A stretch of DNA of 64,000 bases from Flavobacterium ginsenosidimutans (lineage in GTDB: Bacteria > Bacteroidota > Bacteroidia > Flavobacteriales > Flavobacteriaceae), in contig NZ_QJRJ01000081.1 of assembly GCF_003254625.1 (NCBI RefSeq), positions 1-64,000 on the forward strand, read 5' to 3'. The stretch's first letter is position 1, and every line of letters starts with the position of its first letter. Made by a program: the position numbers and the translations under genes. The notes under the pieces were generated by a model. That model made no database searches. It was not told the DNA's origin and saw nothing but the letters and a program-made list of their open reading frames with translations. Shown here one piece after another: positions 50,848-60,530 of the stretch.

Positions 50848-50928
50848 ATGAGAACCAATAGAAATATGAAAATTTTGATGCGACGCTGTTTAATAAAGAT
50901 TCCGTGTTGTATCAGTTTTAAGAGATAA
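50848..50928 (+). CDS. Second short frame upstream of gdh
   Basis: 26 residues: MRTNRNMKILMRRCLIKIPC then CISFKR. Strongly basic, with one Cys pair. It lies between the attenuator and gdh. No ribosome binding site stands out. It may be a second leader element or chance. Confidence 0.25.
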   Translation: MRTNRNMKILMRRCLIKIPCCISFKR

Positions 50929-51004
50929 AAGCAAAGGACTTTTATCAAAAAAAAGATTTTCAATAGATATAAAAAAGATAACCCAAACCTAAAAACTATA
51001 TATT

Positions 51005-52291
51005 ATGAGTTCAGAAATTATAAAACATAATCCGTTTCAATCTATGATTGATCGCTTTAATATCGCTGCAGATATTTTAAAATTAGATGATTCTCTTCGT
51101 CAAAAACTACAGCGCCCTGAAAAACAAATCACAGTAAATTTTTCTATTACTTTAGACAATGGAAACGTTCAAAACTTTGAAGGATACCGCGTAATTCACA
51201 ATACGGCTTTAGGACCTTCAAAAGGCGGAATTCGTTATGATACCGCTGTAAATTTGGACGAAGTAAAAGCACTTGCCGCCTGGATGACCTGGAAATCTGC
51301 TGTAACTGGAATTCCCTTTGGTGGAGCAAAAGGCGGCATTATTTGCGATCCGAGAAACCATTCTAAAACTGAATTAGAAAAAATTACAAGAGCATACACA
51401 AAAGCTTTGGCTGATATTTTTGGACCAGAAAAAGATGTTCCAGCTCCAGATATGGGAACAGGTCCAGATGAAATGGGCTGGTTAATGGATGAATTTTCAT
51501 TATTACACGGAAGACCAATTCATGCTGTAGTAACAGGAAAACATCTTCACTCGGGCGGATCTTTAGGTAGAGTAGAAGCAACAGGAAGAGGAGTAAGTAT
51601 TATCAGTCTTTTGGCACTTGAAAAATTAAAAATTAGACCTGCAAGAGCTACGGCAGCAATTCAAGGTTTTGGAAATGTTGGATTGCATTCTGCTTTGTTC
51701 TTATATGAAAAAGGAGTAAAAATTGTTGCTGTAAGTGATGTTTCAGAAGCATTTTACAATCCGAACGGAATTAATATTCCAGAGTTGATTTTGTATTATA
51801 ATTTGAATAACAAGACGATAAAAGGGTATCCAAATTCGGTTGCAATTAAACATGAAGATTTATTGCTTTTGGAAGTTGATGTTTTGATTCCGGCTGCAAA
51901 AGAAGATGTTATTACGCAGAAAAATGCTGGTGATATTCAAGCCAGAATTATCGTTGAAGGCGCAAATGGTCCAGTAGCTTCAGATGCAGATCAAATTTTA
52001 CATGATAAAAATATATTAGTTGTTCCTGATATTTTAGCCAATGCGGGCGGTGTTACCGTTTCTTATTTTGAATGGCTTCAGAATTCGCTTTTAGAATCTT
52101 GGAGAATTCACCAGATCAATAAACGTCTGGAAGATATTTTAGAAAAAGGTTTCGATACTGTTTTTAGAGTTGCAGTAAAACACAATGTAACGCCTCGTAT
52201 TGCTGCTTATATTATTGCTTTGAAAAAAGTAGCCGAAACACAATCGGTTAAAGAAGTGGCGCTGGAAGCTCCTCAATATAAACAGAATTAA
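51005..52291 (+). CDS. Glu/Leu/Phe/Val dehydrogenase (glutamate dehydrogenase)
   Basis: 428 residues, the hexameric GDH size. GYRVIHNTALGPSKGGIRYD, TWKSAVTGIPFGGAKGGIICDP with the catalytic Lys, VPAPDMGTGPDEMGW with the catalytic Asp, and the dinucleotide motif AIQGFGNVGLHSALFL are all present. NILVVPDILANAGGVTVSYFEW is the C-terminal substrate part. It interconverts glutamate and 2-oxoglutarate, probably using NAD. It stands alone after the leader region, whose terminator could control it only if it reads through. Cofactor preference cannot be decided by eye. Confidence 0.93.
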   Translation: MSSEIIKHNPFQSMIDRFNIAADILKLDDSLRQKLQRPEKQITVNFSITLDNGNVQNFEGYRVIHNTALGPSKGGIRYDTAVNLDEVKALAAWMTWKSAVTGIPFGGAKGGIICDPRNHSKTELEKITRAYTKALADIFGPEKDVPAPDMGTGPDEMGWLMDEFSLLHGRPIHAVVTGKHLHSGGSLGRVEATGRGVSIISLLALEKLKIRPARATAAIQGFGNVGLHSALFLYEKGVKIVAVSDVSEAFYNPNGINIPELILYYNLNNKTIKGYPNSVAIKHEDLLLLEVDVLIPAAKEDVITQKNAGDIQARIIVEGANGPVASDADQILHDKNILVVPDILANAGGVTVSYFEWLQNSLLESWRIHQINKRLEDILEKGFDTVFRVAVKHNVTPRIAAYIIALKKVAETQSVKEVALEAPQYKQN

Positions 52292-52327
52292 AATCAGGTT
52301 TATTTTCGTAAAAGATCATTTTCGTTG

Positions 52328-52361
52328 ATTACGTTTTTTGTCTCTCCTCAAAAAACGTAAT
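52328..52361. repeat. 13-bp perfect inverted repeat
   Basis: ATTACGTTTTTTG and CAAAAAACGTAAT flank an 8-nt loop (TCTCTCCT), 36 bp after the gdh stop. Possibly a terminator, although the distal T-run (52375-52380) is 14 bp away. Confidence 0.7.
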
Positions 52362-52427
52362 TAATGGAAGTGTCTTTTTTCGTTTGAACTATTGAACAAA
52401 TTTTTAGAATCGAAAAGTATCATACAA

Positions 52428-53651
52428 ATGAAAAATATCAATTTTCTAGCATTTGCAATGCCTGCCTTTTTTCTTTTTTTATTTTTAGAATATAAGCTTG
52501 CCCAACGCAGAAAAAGGCCTGAAATTTTTAATTATGAAAGTTCTGTTTCCAATATCTCCATCGGAATTGCAGAGCGTTTGATTAACTTATTTGTCGCAGC
52601 GAGTTTTTACCAATTGTATTATTTGATTTATGACGATTATAGAATATTTGGGATTCCAAGTAATGCTTTAGTTTGGTTTGCATTGATTCTTGCAACCGAT
52701 TTTGTCTGGTATTGGTATCACCGATTAGGTCATGAAGTTAATTTTTTCTGGGCAGCGCATATTGTGCATCATCATAGTGAAGAATTTAATTTCACGGCTG
52801 CAGCTAGAATTACTACTTTTCAGGCGATTATTCGAACAGGGTTTTGGTGTGTTTTGCCTTTAATTGGTTTTCATCCAACGATGGTTATTACGATGTTGAT
52901 TGTTCATGGCGCTTATTCTTTTTTTACGCATACACAGCTTATTGGTAAAATAAAATGGCTAGAATATGTATTTGTAACGCCTTCTGTTCATGGTGTTCAT
53001 CATGCTTCTGACGAAAAATATCTGGACAAAAATTATGGCGATATGTTTACGTTTTGGGATCGTCTTTTTGGAACTTTCCAAACCGAAGAAGAAAAACCAA
53101 AATATGGTTTAACGCATCCGTTAAAAAGCTACAGTTTCTTATGGCAGCACTTTCATTATTATTTCGAAATCTACGAATTATGGAAACGCTCCATCGGATT
53201 CAAAGCGAGATGGAAAGCTGTTTTTGGAAGTCCAGCGCACATGGATCAAGATATTCGTCCGATTCTTGAAAAGCGTTTTCTTCAGGACAAAAGTAATCCG
53301 CATCAACGACTTCGTTTTAGAAATTATCTTTATATACAATTGGGAATCTGTACTTTGATTCTAACTGTCTTCACTTATTATTTCGATTACTTACAAACCT
53401 ACGACAAGATATTTGTGCTTTCGTTGGTGATTCTAACTTTAATCAATTGTGGAGCTTTATTAGAACAACGAAAATGGATGTATTATCTGGAATATACTCG
53501 TATTGCTATGATTTCAACTTACTTTTTGTATGAAGAAGATTTATTGGGGTTTTTCTTTGTTCCAATTGCGATTATGATTTTTATGGAGCAATTGTTTTCA
53601 TTGAGTAAAATTTATCAGAATACCATTTTGCAGTTGGAGGCGACTGAATAA
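52428..53651 (+). CDS. Sterol desaturase / fatty acid hydroxylase family protein
   Basis: 407 residues from the ATG at 52428; an upstream in-frame TTG at 52392 would add 12 polar residues and is less likely. The histidine boxes of the di-iron site are WYWYHRLGHE, AAHIVHHHSEEFNFT and SVHGVHHASDEKYLDKNYGDMFTFWDRLFGT. The first 90 residues and the last 110 contain further membrane helices. Family members hydroxylate or desaturate lipids such as sphingolipids, ornithine lipids or carotenoids. The C-terminal membrane part makes it longer than the usual 250-300 residues. Substrate unknown. Integral membrane. Confidence 0.88.
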   Translation: MKNINFLAFAMPAFFLFLFLEYKLAQRRKRPEIFNYESSVSNISIGIAERLINLFVAASFYQLYYLIYDDYRIFGIPSNALVWFALILATDFVWYWYHRLGHEVNFFWAAHIVHHHSEEFNFTAAARITTFQAIIRTGFWCVLPLIGFHPTMVITMLIVHGAYSFFTHTQLIGKIKWLEYVFVTPSVHGVHHASDEKYLDKNYGDMFTFWDRLFGTFQTEEEKPKYGLTHPLKSYSFLWQHFHYYFEIYELWKRSIGFKARWKAVFGSPAHMDQDIRPILEKRFLQDKSNPHQRLRFRNYLYIQLGICTLILTVFTYYFDYLQTYDKIFVLSLVILTLINCGALLEQRKWMYYLEYTRIAMISTYFLYEEDLLGFFFVPIAIMIFMEQLFSLSKIYQNTILQLEATE

Positions 53652-53659
53652 AAGATAGA

Positions 53660-53761
53660 TAGCCACGAATTCACTAATTTTTATTTAAAATGATACGTAA
53701 AATTTGTGCGCGATAATTACACGAATAGATATTAAAAAAATAATTCGTGAATTCGTGGCTA
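53660..53761. repeat. REP-like inverted repeat TAGCCACGAATTCAC
   Basis: TAGCCACGAATTCAC (53660-53674) recurs inverted at 53747-53761, separated by 72 bp with further partial matches. It sits between the convergent hydroxylase and SusR-like genes and could form a long hairpin. Confidence 0.8.
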
Positions 53762-53777
53762 AAAAAAACTTAGAACG

Positions 53778-55376
53778 TTAGATTGTCTTAATCTCCATAA
53801 TTTTCTGCTCAAAAGTATCTTTAAAATCAGATTTGCTTTTAATTCTGGTTTTGTACGTATAAATTGTAGCTACAGAAAGTTCAAGGAATTCCGCCATTTG
53901 ATTACTGTCTTGGATTCCCAATCTGTACAATGCAAAAATGCGTAATTCGGTATTTAAAAGCTCACCTTTTTTCATAATGCATTTATGATCGTTTGGAAAT
54001 AATTTATTGAAATCTGTTACAAAAGTTGGAAACAATTTCAAGAAGATTTCATCAAATTGATGGAATAGATTTTCTCGTTCTTCCTTTACGTTATAACGTT
54101 TCAAACTTGCAATAACTTCATCTGTTTTTTTGGTGATGATTTTATGCAACGTACTTTTCTGAATATGATCTATTTTATTAATGAAAGCCGAAGTTGCTTT
54201 AATAAAATAGGTGATATATTCTTCTTTAATTGCATTGGCTTCGCTCAAACTCACATTCATTTCTTGCAATTGCAAATACGAATCGGCCATGATTTTTCTG
54301 GCTTTATTTTTCTCCTTTAATTGTTTGAAAATGATGCCAAGAAAAACAAAAATGATAACGGTTAGAATCGTCAAAAGAATAATAATCTTTTCGAGTTTAT
54401 CATTTTTATCTTTTACATTATTGAGCTGTGCTTTTTCTATAATAGGAAGAATCGACGAAATCTCAATTTTTCGATGTCTGGCATTATAAAAAGTTGCATC
54501 ATCCATTGCAATATTGATGTATTCGTTGGCTTTATCCAAATAACCCATTTTAAAGAGTTCGTTGGCTAAATTTCGAAGCGCAACGGTTTCTTTTGTTGCA
54601 TTTTTCACATCAGCAATTGCCGCAAGAGCTAGATATTGAATCGCTTTTTTGGTATAACCGCGTTCTGAATAAATATAACCAAGACTAGAAGTTGCAATTC
54701 CGTAATAATCAGGCGGAAGATTGTAATTGTTGATCCAATAACTAAAAGCAAATTCGGCACCGCGCCAGTCTTGTTGTTTTAAACGTTTTAAACTTTCTGC
54801 TGCCCAATATTCATTCGTATTGGTTCCAATTAATTCTAAAGCCTTTTTTAAAAAGTGATTTCCCTGCTGTACATAATGGATATTAAAACGCTGATCACGA
54901 TTGTAATCGGCTAAATCATAGTAAGCGCGGGCTTTGATATTATAGTATTCAAATTTGTTTCTAAGATCCAGTTTTGTGTCATCAATAACATTTAAAGTGT
55001 CAATTGCTTCTTTAAAAAGTCCAGAAGACAATAAAACAAAACCTTCTTTAATTCGGCTTTTGGATAAGAATTTAGGATCTTTTAAAATCTTGGCTTTGAT
55101 TTTAGATTGTTCCAAATAATAATAAGCAGAATCATATTTAAAAGATTTGTATTCGTCAAATAACGACATATAGCAATTGTACAACTCTTCATTGTTCTGG
55201 CTGAGTATAAACTTGGATACGTTTTTCTTTAAAGATTCAATTTTTCGATATTTCTGTTTCAGGTAAATATCTTTTTTCAAGAGAACCTGATCTAATTCTT
55301 CCAGATACGGATTTGTCTCTTTCGCAGTAAGAGAAAAACCTATGATGAAGAAAAGCAGCATCAATATTCTTCGCAT
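53778..55376 (-). CDS. DUF6377/SusR-like membrane regulator
   Basis: 532 residues. A signal peptide (1-18) is followed by a helical TPR-like periplasmic part (about 25-320), with FEYYNIKARAYYDLADYN and GIATSSLGYIYSERGYTKKAIQYL. One transmembrane helix comes next (about 328-352, IIILLTILTVIIFVFLGIIF). The cytoplasmic part (360-532) ends in a LuxR-like HTH: TELRIFALYRLGIQDSNQMA and FLELSVATIYTYKTRIKSKS. This is the layout of SusR, the maltose-sensing regulator of the Bacteroides starch system. It lies divergent from the SusC/SusD locus at 55850 and is the likely activator of that locus; the sugar is unknown. Confidence 0.88.
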   Translation of the reverse strand: MRRILMLLFFIIGFSLTAKETNPYLEELDQVLLKKDIYLKQKYRKIESLKKNVSKFILSQNNEELYNCYMSLFDEYKSFKYDSAYYYLEQSKIKAKILKDPKFLSKSRIKEGFVLLSSGLFKEAIDTLNVIDDTKLDLRNKFEYYNIKARAYYDLADYNRDQRFNIHYVQQGNHFLKKALELIGTNTNEYWAAESLKRLKQQDWRGAEFAFSYWINNYNLPPDYYGIATSSLGYIYSERGYTKKAIQYLALAAIADVKNATKETVALRNLANELFKMGYLDKANEYINIAMDDATFYNARHRKIEISSILPIIEKAQLNNVKDKNDKLEKIIILLTILTVIIFVFLGIIFKQLKEKNKARKIMADSYLQLQEMNVSLSEANAIKEEYITYFIKATSAFINKIDHIQKSTLHKIITKKTDEVIASLKRYNVKEERENLFHQFDEIFLKLFPTFVTDFNKLFPNDHKCIMKKGELLNTELRIFALYRLGIQDSNQMAEFLELSVATIYTYKTRIKSKSDFKDTFEQKIMEIKTI

Positions 55377-55849
55377 GATTGGTTTTGGTTTAAGGTAAGG
55401 TTTTGATATAGTTAGTTAATTCGTTTTAAAATTAAGATAAGTTTGAGATTAATTAAAATCTAACCTTAGAGATTTTGTAAATAGTTTAATAACATCGCTT
55501 TAAAAGATGGTTTTTGAAGGGGAAATGAGCGGTAAATGTTAAAAACAGTCAATTTATTTGCAATTATACAATAAAAAGAGGTTATATATATGCATGCCGA
55601 AAAAAATATACCGAATTTTTTGCATATTGTCATTTTTACCATTAAAAAACTATCATTTTTGATCTAAACAACATCTTGATTTTTTAATTGTATAAATAAA
55701 TATAAAATACTGATTGTTAGATATTTGTATTTTAAAAGTATTGAATTTAATCTTGATTTTTCTCTGATATTTTTTTTAGGATTTATTTAACGTCTAGTTT
55801 CGCTGTATCCTTTTGAAGGGGATAACAAACTAACGAAAACCAAAAATTT
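55377..55849. other. Long intergenic region between SusR-like gene and PUL
   Basis: 473 bp, very AT-rich. It must contain the divergent promoters of the regulator and the PUL, but no perfect TAnnTTTG box or clear operator was found. A TATATATATGCATGC stretch (about 55584-55598) is the only weak pattern. The PUL leader is long. Confidence 0.4.
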
Positions 55850-56371
55850 ATGAAATGTAAAAGTCTTTATTGGCTAGCTTTTATGATGTGTTTTTTTGCT
55901 ATTGGATGCGACAACACAGATGACGGAAGCTACGTGGAACCGATTACCCTTTATGAAAAAGTAAATGGAAATTGGGGATTAACAAATCTGAAAATGGTTG
56001 ATGAAGTTGCGAAAGCAAATAAGATCGAACCAAACGAAGAAAACTTGAGTACTTATTTTAACTACGAAGATTTCAAAATTAAATTTAACGTAGATGAAAA
56101 GAACAAACCAACAAGTTATGAAGTAACTGGAGATGTTCCTCCGTTATTTGCTCCTAAAGGATATTGGGCGCTTAGCTCAGATTTTCAGCCAACCAATGGC
56201 GTTGCAACAAAAATCTATTTGTATAGCGATGCGCAAAAAACGCAAAAAACAGATGAATTGAGATTGACTTCAGTTCCAGGTAAAACCAAAGAAATGCAGA
56301 TTCAATTAGTGCATTCTTCTGGCGGAGTAGATTTTGTGTCTTATGTATTTAAATTAAATGCTATTAATTAA
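55850..56371 (+). CDS. PUL lipoprotein, DUF5004-like
   Basis: 173 residues with a lipoprotein signal peptide (AIGCDN, lipid-modified C20). The mature part begins with an acidic tether and then NWGLTNLKMVDEVAKAN, FNYEDFKIKFNVDEKNKPTSYEVTG and VFKLNAI, similar to short DUF5004-type lipoproteins found in SusC/SusD loci. It probably sits on the outer surface and binds glycan or supports the SusCD complex. It is the first gene of the PUL; the next gene starts 8 bp later. The exact ligand is unknown. Confidence 0.75.
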   Translation: MKCKSLYWLAFMMCFFAIGCDNTDDGSYVEPITLYEKVNGNWGLTNLKMVDEVAKANKIEPNEENLSTYFNYEDFKIKFNVDEKNKPTSYEVTGDVPPLFAPKGYWALSSDFQPTNGVATKIYLYSDAQKTQKTDELRLTSVPGKTKEMQIQLVHSSGGVDFVSYVFKLNAIN

Positions 56372-56379
56372 AAAGTAAT

Positions 56380-57462
56380 ATGAAAAAGTTTATATATACA
56401 ATTTTACTTGCCTTGTTGATGGCTCCTAATTTTATTCAGGCGCAAGAAGCTGCAGGAGCCGTTGGGCCAATGTCATCATATCCTGTTGTTTACAAGTATG
56501 ACGAACAAGTTACATGGTATTTTGATATGTCGGCATCTACATTTGCCGAAACAGAAGATTTATACATCTGGATTTGGTCTCCATCTGAACCAGATGCAGG
56601 AAACTGGGAAAACTCTTCTGACTTTGCGAAATTAAAATATGAAGGAAATAAAATCTGGAGTTTTACTTTAACTCCAACAGTTTATTTTTCTAAAACTCCA
56701 GATGAAATCGCTGCAAGTGCAGGATTCTGGTTTCGCTTAAAAAATAAAAATGGATCTAAACAAAGTGATGTGGCAAATATGCCTTATACTGATTTTTCAT
56801 CTTTTTATACTTCAGATGAATTATTTAGACCATATCCTACAAAACCTTTAATTGATAAGCCTATAAGTATTTTGTTTAATGCAAATCTTAACCCCGCATT
56901 TGCTGGTACTCCAAGTGTACATATGCATGCTGGTTTAAATGACTGGGCTATTCAGCAAATGTATGAAGCTGCAAAACCAGAAATTGCCGAAAAAACAAAA
57001 TTGAAAGACTTAGGGAATGGTTTTTATAGAATGGATTTTATTCCTAAGGAATACTTCAATGCCCCAGATGACTTTGTTATGGAAAAGATAAATTTTCTGA
57101 TGGTAGCAGAGAATTGGACAGCAAATTCTGGTGATCAGGTTATTTACGCAGGAGAATTTATTCCGCCACCGCCGCCAAGTTTTGCTTTCTTTCCGGCGCA
57201 AATCAGTCAAAGAGATTTTCTTGGAATGTCTAGAAAAAACAACGAAGCAGGTGTAAACAAATTAATCTACACAATTACAGCGGGTACAAAAACAATTTCT
57301 GGTGAGTTTACTGGAGGAACTGCAGAAATTAAAGGTTTTGTCAACTTAGTTTCAGAACTTAAAGATTCTCCAGTTTTAAGCGAAATTCATGTTTTGGTTA
57401 AAGATAACAAAGACAAAACGATTTCGGATACAACGATTCCGCTTAAGACTTTAGACAAATAA
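56380..57462 (+). CDS. Secreted PUL surface/glycan-binding protein
   Basis: 360 residues with a signal peptide (1-21, ending IQAQ) but no lipobox. WYFDMSASTFAETEDLYIWIWSP and NWENSSDFAKLKYEGNKIWSFTL, then SVHMHAGLNDWAIQQM and GNGFYRMDFIPKEYF, show two Ig-like domains of the type seen in SusE/SusF-like starch-binding proteins (about 25-140 and 160-270). A third domain follows (270-360). Aromatic residues are abundant, as in glycan binding. It lies 8 bp after the first PUL gene and 25 bp before susC, so it is in the same operon. The carbohydrate is unknown. Confidence 0.72.
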   Translation: MKKFIYTILLALLMAPNFIQAQEAAGAVGPMSSYPVVYKYDEQVTWYFDMSASTFAETEDLYIWIWSPSEPDAGNWENSSDFAKLKYEGNKIWSFTLTPTVYFSKTPDEIAASAGFWFRLKNKNGSKQSDVANMPYTDFSSFYTSDELFRPYPTKPLIDKPISILFNANLNPAFAGTPSVHMHAGLNDWAIQQMYEAAKPEIAEKTKLKDLGNGFYRMDFIPKEYFNAPDDFVMEKINFLMVAENWTANSGDQVIYAGEFIPPPPPSFAFFPAQISQRDFLGMSRKNNEAGVNKLIYTITAGTKTISGEFTGGTAEIKGFVNLVSELKDSPVLSEIHVLVKDNKDKTISDTTIPLKTLDK

Positions 57463-57487
57463 CTCACCAAATTAAACACCAATTCTA

Positions 57488-60400
57488 ATGAATAGTAAAA
57501 ATACAAAAAGCGTCCTGCATCAAATGTGGACTGCTAAATCGGCGGTATTGATGATATTTATGCTTTTTCTTTCTGCTAGTTTATTCGCGCAGACGAAAAA
57601 GATATCAGGAACCGTTTATGACAATACAGGTAATGTATTGCCGGGAGCTTCTATCATTGAAGTAGGAACTAAAAACGGAACTACAACAGATTTTGATGGT
57701 AAATTCAGTCTGCAGGTAGCCGTAGGAAGTGCAATTGAAGTTTCGTTTATCGGATCAACAACACAGAAAGTTCAGATTACTGCAAATACTTCTAATTATG
57801 ACGTTCGTCTGCAAAATGATGGTTATGCATTGGCAGAAGTGCAAGTCGTTTCTGTAGGTTACGGAAAAGTGAAAAAATCAGATTTAACTGGAGCAATTTC
57901 TACAGTTGGAGCAGATGATTTAGTAAAAGGAACCATTTCGTCAACAGAACAAGTTTTACAAGGAAAAGTAGCGGGATTGAATATTATTCGTCCTTCTGGA
58001 GATCCAGCTGCGGGTTCTACAATTCGTCTTCGTGGAGGAACTTCATTAACAGCTAGTAACAGTCCGTTAATTGTTGTTGATGGAATTGCGGGTGTTGATA
58101 TCAACGTGGTTCAGCCATCAGATATTAAATCGGTTGACGTTCTTAAAGATGCTTCTGCTACAGCAATTTATGGTTCTCGTGGAGCAAACGGGGTAATCAT
58201 GATTACAACAAAATCTGGAACAAAAGGAGTTTCTGTTGTTTACAACGGACAAACAAGCGTTGGTTATGTGAATGATAATTTAGATCTTCTTTCAGCAAAT
58301 CAATGGAGAGGTTATGTACGTCAGAACGGACTTGCAGATGCTGTAGATTATGGCGCAAATACAAATTGGCAAAAAGCAATTGAGCAGACAGCAATTTCGC
58401 AATCGCATACTTTAAGCATTAATTCTGGTAAAGCAGACAGCGGATTCAGAACTTCACTTTCTTATTTAAACAATGAAGGAGTTATCAAAAGATCTGGTTT
58501 AGAAAGATTAAGCGGAAACGTTAGTGCTTACCAATATCTTGGAGATAATAAAGACGTAAAATTTGATACGGGATTATTTGCTAACATTGACAAATGGCAT
58601 CCAATTGATTATAGAATTTTTGAAAGAGCTTACAACTTAAATCCAACAATTCCGGTTTACGATTCAGAAGGAAATTTCACTTCAGTAGCAGGAAATATTT
58701 ACCAAAATCCAGTTGAGATTTTAACAAACAGAACTTTCGATAATGAAAGACACAGACTTTTAGGTTATTTTAAAACAGATGTAAAATTCCTAAATGACTT
58801 TACTGCAACAGCAAATATTTCGTTAGAACATAATGCTGTAAAAGCAGGAACATACAAACCGTCTTATGCTGTTATGGAAGGGCAAACAGAAGGAGGTTTT
58901 GCACAAAGAACTTATGGAGAATATACAAATGCTCAAGGTGAACTTTATGTGAATTACAGTAAAACAATCGACAAGCATAACATTAGTGCTTTAGCTGGAT
59001 ATTCTTATCTTGAAAATATCTACCAAGGTTTTGGAGCACAAAGAGGTGGTTTCGTAACAGATGCTTTTGGTTATAATAATTTAGGAGCAGGTTACAACTA
59101 TCGTTTAGGTGACGTTTACTCATACAAAGGGAAATCAAATTTAGTTTCTTTTTATGCTCGTGCTAACTACAGCTACGATGGTAAATATTTATTGACTGCG
59201 ACTGTAAGACGTGACGGATCAAGCCGTTTTGGAGAAAACAATAAATGGGGAACTTTCCCATCTGCTTCTGCGGCTTGGAGAGTTTCTAATGAAGAATTTA
59301 TGAGTTCTACAAAAGGTTGGTTAGACAACTTAAAAGTTAGAGTTGGTTACGGAGTTACAGGAAATCAAGACGGAATTGGTGAGTATAAATCGCTTTCTAT
59401 CTTAGGAGTTGGAAATGACAGCTACTATGATCCTATTACTAAAACTTGGAGTTTGGCTTATTCTCCAAAACAAAACCCAAATCCTGATTTGAAATGGGAA
59501 TCTACAGAGCAAATTAACGTTGGTTTCGATTTTGGTCTTTTCAACAGAATTACAGGATCTTTTGAATATTATTCTAAAAAAACAAAAGATTTATTATACA
59601 CTTATGAAGTGCCTCAGCCTCCATATTTAGTGGGAACAATGTTGGCTAACGTTGGTGAAATGTCAAATAAAGGAGTTGAATTGACTTTGAATGCAGATAT
59701 TATTAAAGGAGACAAATTCAACTGGAATGCTAATTTGACACTTGGACATAACGTTCAGAAAATTGAAAAACTTTCGAATCCAACTTATAAAACAGATGTG
59801 ATCTACAGCGGATCTTTACACGGTTTAGCAGGTATGTCTGGACAATATTCTCAAATTATTGCTGAAGGATATCCTGTTGGAACTTTCTGGGGATTCAAAA
59901 ATGCTGGTTTAGATGCTGATGGAAAAATCCAATATTATAATGCAGCAAATGAAGTGGTAGCAGAAAGTGCTTTGGTTGACGCAGATAAAAGAGATTTAGG
60001 AAATATTCAGCCTGATTTGACTTTAGGTATTGGAATGAATTTTACTTACGGAAATTTTGATCTTGGAGTTTCAGGATACGGAATGTTTGGACAAAAAGCT
60101 TTAAATGCTACAAACATGATGTTAAACGATCCAAACAGATTACCAGCTTTTAATGTGCCAGATTCTTTCTTAAGCAGTGGTATTACTTCTGCTCCTAAGT
60201 ATTCTGATTACTGGATCGAAGATGCTTCTTTCTTCAGACTTCAAACATTATCTATTGGTTACACTTTGCCATTGAAATACAAAAAATCTAAAGTTAGAAT
60301 GTTTGTAATGGGAGAAAACTTATTTGTAATTACAGGTTACAAAGGTGTAGATCCTGAGATTGGTTTAAATGCTCAAGACGGAATTAATCAAACTGGAGTA

Positions 60401-60502
60401 ATGGATCAAACTGGATTGGCTGCTCCTGGAATTGATAGATACAACAATTATCCTCGACCAACTACAATTTCTGTTGGACTAAATTTTACGCTGAATAACT
60501 AA
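57488..60502 (+). CDS. SusC/RagA-family TonB-linked outer membrane protein
   Basis: 1004 residues, typical SusC size. After the signal peptide (to about 35, LFAQ) comes a carboxypeptidase-D regulatory-like domain (37-110; ISGTVYDNTGNVLPGASIIE). The TonB box/plug follows (120-230; LTGAISTVGADDLVKG, IRLRGGTSLTASNSPLIVVDG, VDVLKDASATAIYGSRGANG, VIMITTKSG). The barrel (240-1004) ends in PRPTTISVGLNFTLNN. SusC imports oligosaccharides across the outer membrane using TonB energy, with SusD as lid. It lies 25 bp after the surface-protein gene and 28 bp before susD. Confidence 0.96.
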   Translation: MNSKNTKSVLHQMWTAKSAVLMIFMLFLSASLFAQTKKISGTVYDNTGNVLPGASIIEVGTKNGTTTDFDGKFSLQVAVGSAIEVSFIGSTTQKVQITANTSNYDVRLQNDGYALAEVQVVSVGYGKVKKSDLTGAISTVGADDLVKGTISSTEQVLQGKVAGLNIIRPSGDPAAGSTIRLRGGTSLTASNSPLIVVDGIAGVDINVVQPSDIKSVDVLKDASATAIYGSRGANGVIMITTKSGTKGVSVVYNGQTSVGYVNDNLDLLSANQWRGYVRQNGLADAVDYGANTNWQKAIEQTAISQSHTLSINSGKADSGFRTSLSYLNNEGVIKRSGLERLSGNVSAYQYLGDNKDVKFDTGLFANIDKWHPIDYRIFERAYNLNPTIPVYDSEGNFTSVAGNIYQNPVEILTNRTFDNERHRLLGYFKTDVKFLNDFTATANISLEHNAVKAGTYKPSYAVMEGQTEGGFAQRTYGEYTNAQGELYVNYSKTIDKHNISALAGYSYLENIYQGFGAQRGGFVTDAFGYNNLGAGYNYRLGDVYSYKGKSNLVSFYARANYSYDGKYLLTATVRRDGSSRFGENNKWGTFPSASAAWRVSNEEFMSSTKGWLDNLKVRVGYGVTGNQDGIGEYKSLSILGVGNDSYYDPITKTWSLAYSPKQNPNPDLKWESTEQINVGFDFGLFNRITGSFEYYSKKTKDLLYTYEVPQPPYLVGTMLANVGEMSNKGVELTLNADIIKGDKFNWNANLTLGHNVQKIEKLSNPTYKTDVIYSGSLHGLAGMSGQYSQIIAEGYPVGTFWGFKNAGLDADGKIQYYNAANEVVAESALVDADKRDLGNIQPDLTLGIGMNFTYGNFDLGVSGYGMFGQKALNATNMMLNDPNRLPAFNVPDSFLSSGITSAPKYSDYWIEDASFFRLQTLSIGYTLPLKYKKSKVRMFVMGENLFVITGYKGVDPEIGLNAQDGINQTGVMDQTGLAAPGIDRYNNYPRPTTISVGLNFTLNN

Positions 60503-60530
60503 GCGAATTGATAACCATAAAATATTAAAA

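Larger units (their letters stand above)
50550..51004. other. Leader/attenuator-like region before gdh
   Basis: 455 bp without a large gene. It contains a promoter (50648-50655), a 29-residue leader frame (50672-50761), a terminator (50794-50827), a second short frame (50848-50928) and a small hairpin (GATAAAAG/CTTTTATC, 50924-50945). Confidence 0.55.

Noticed and set aside
50710..50928. 72-residue frame spanning the attenuator
   Set aside because: It runs through a terminator hairpin and a poly-T tract (giving FFFSLS); the shorter frames at 50672 and 50848 explain the region better.
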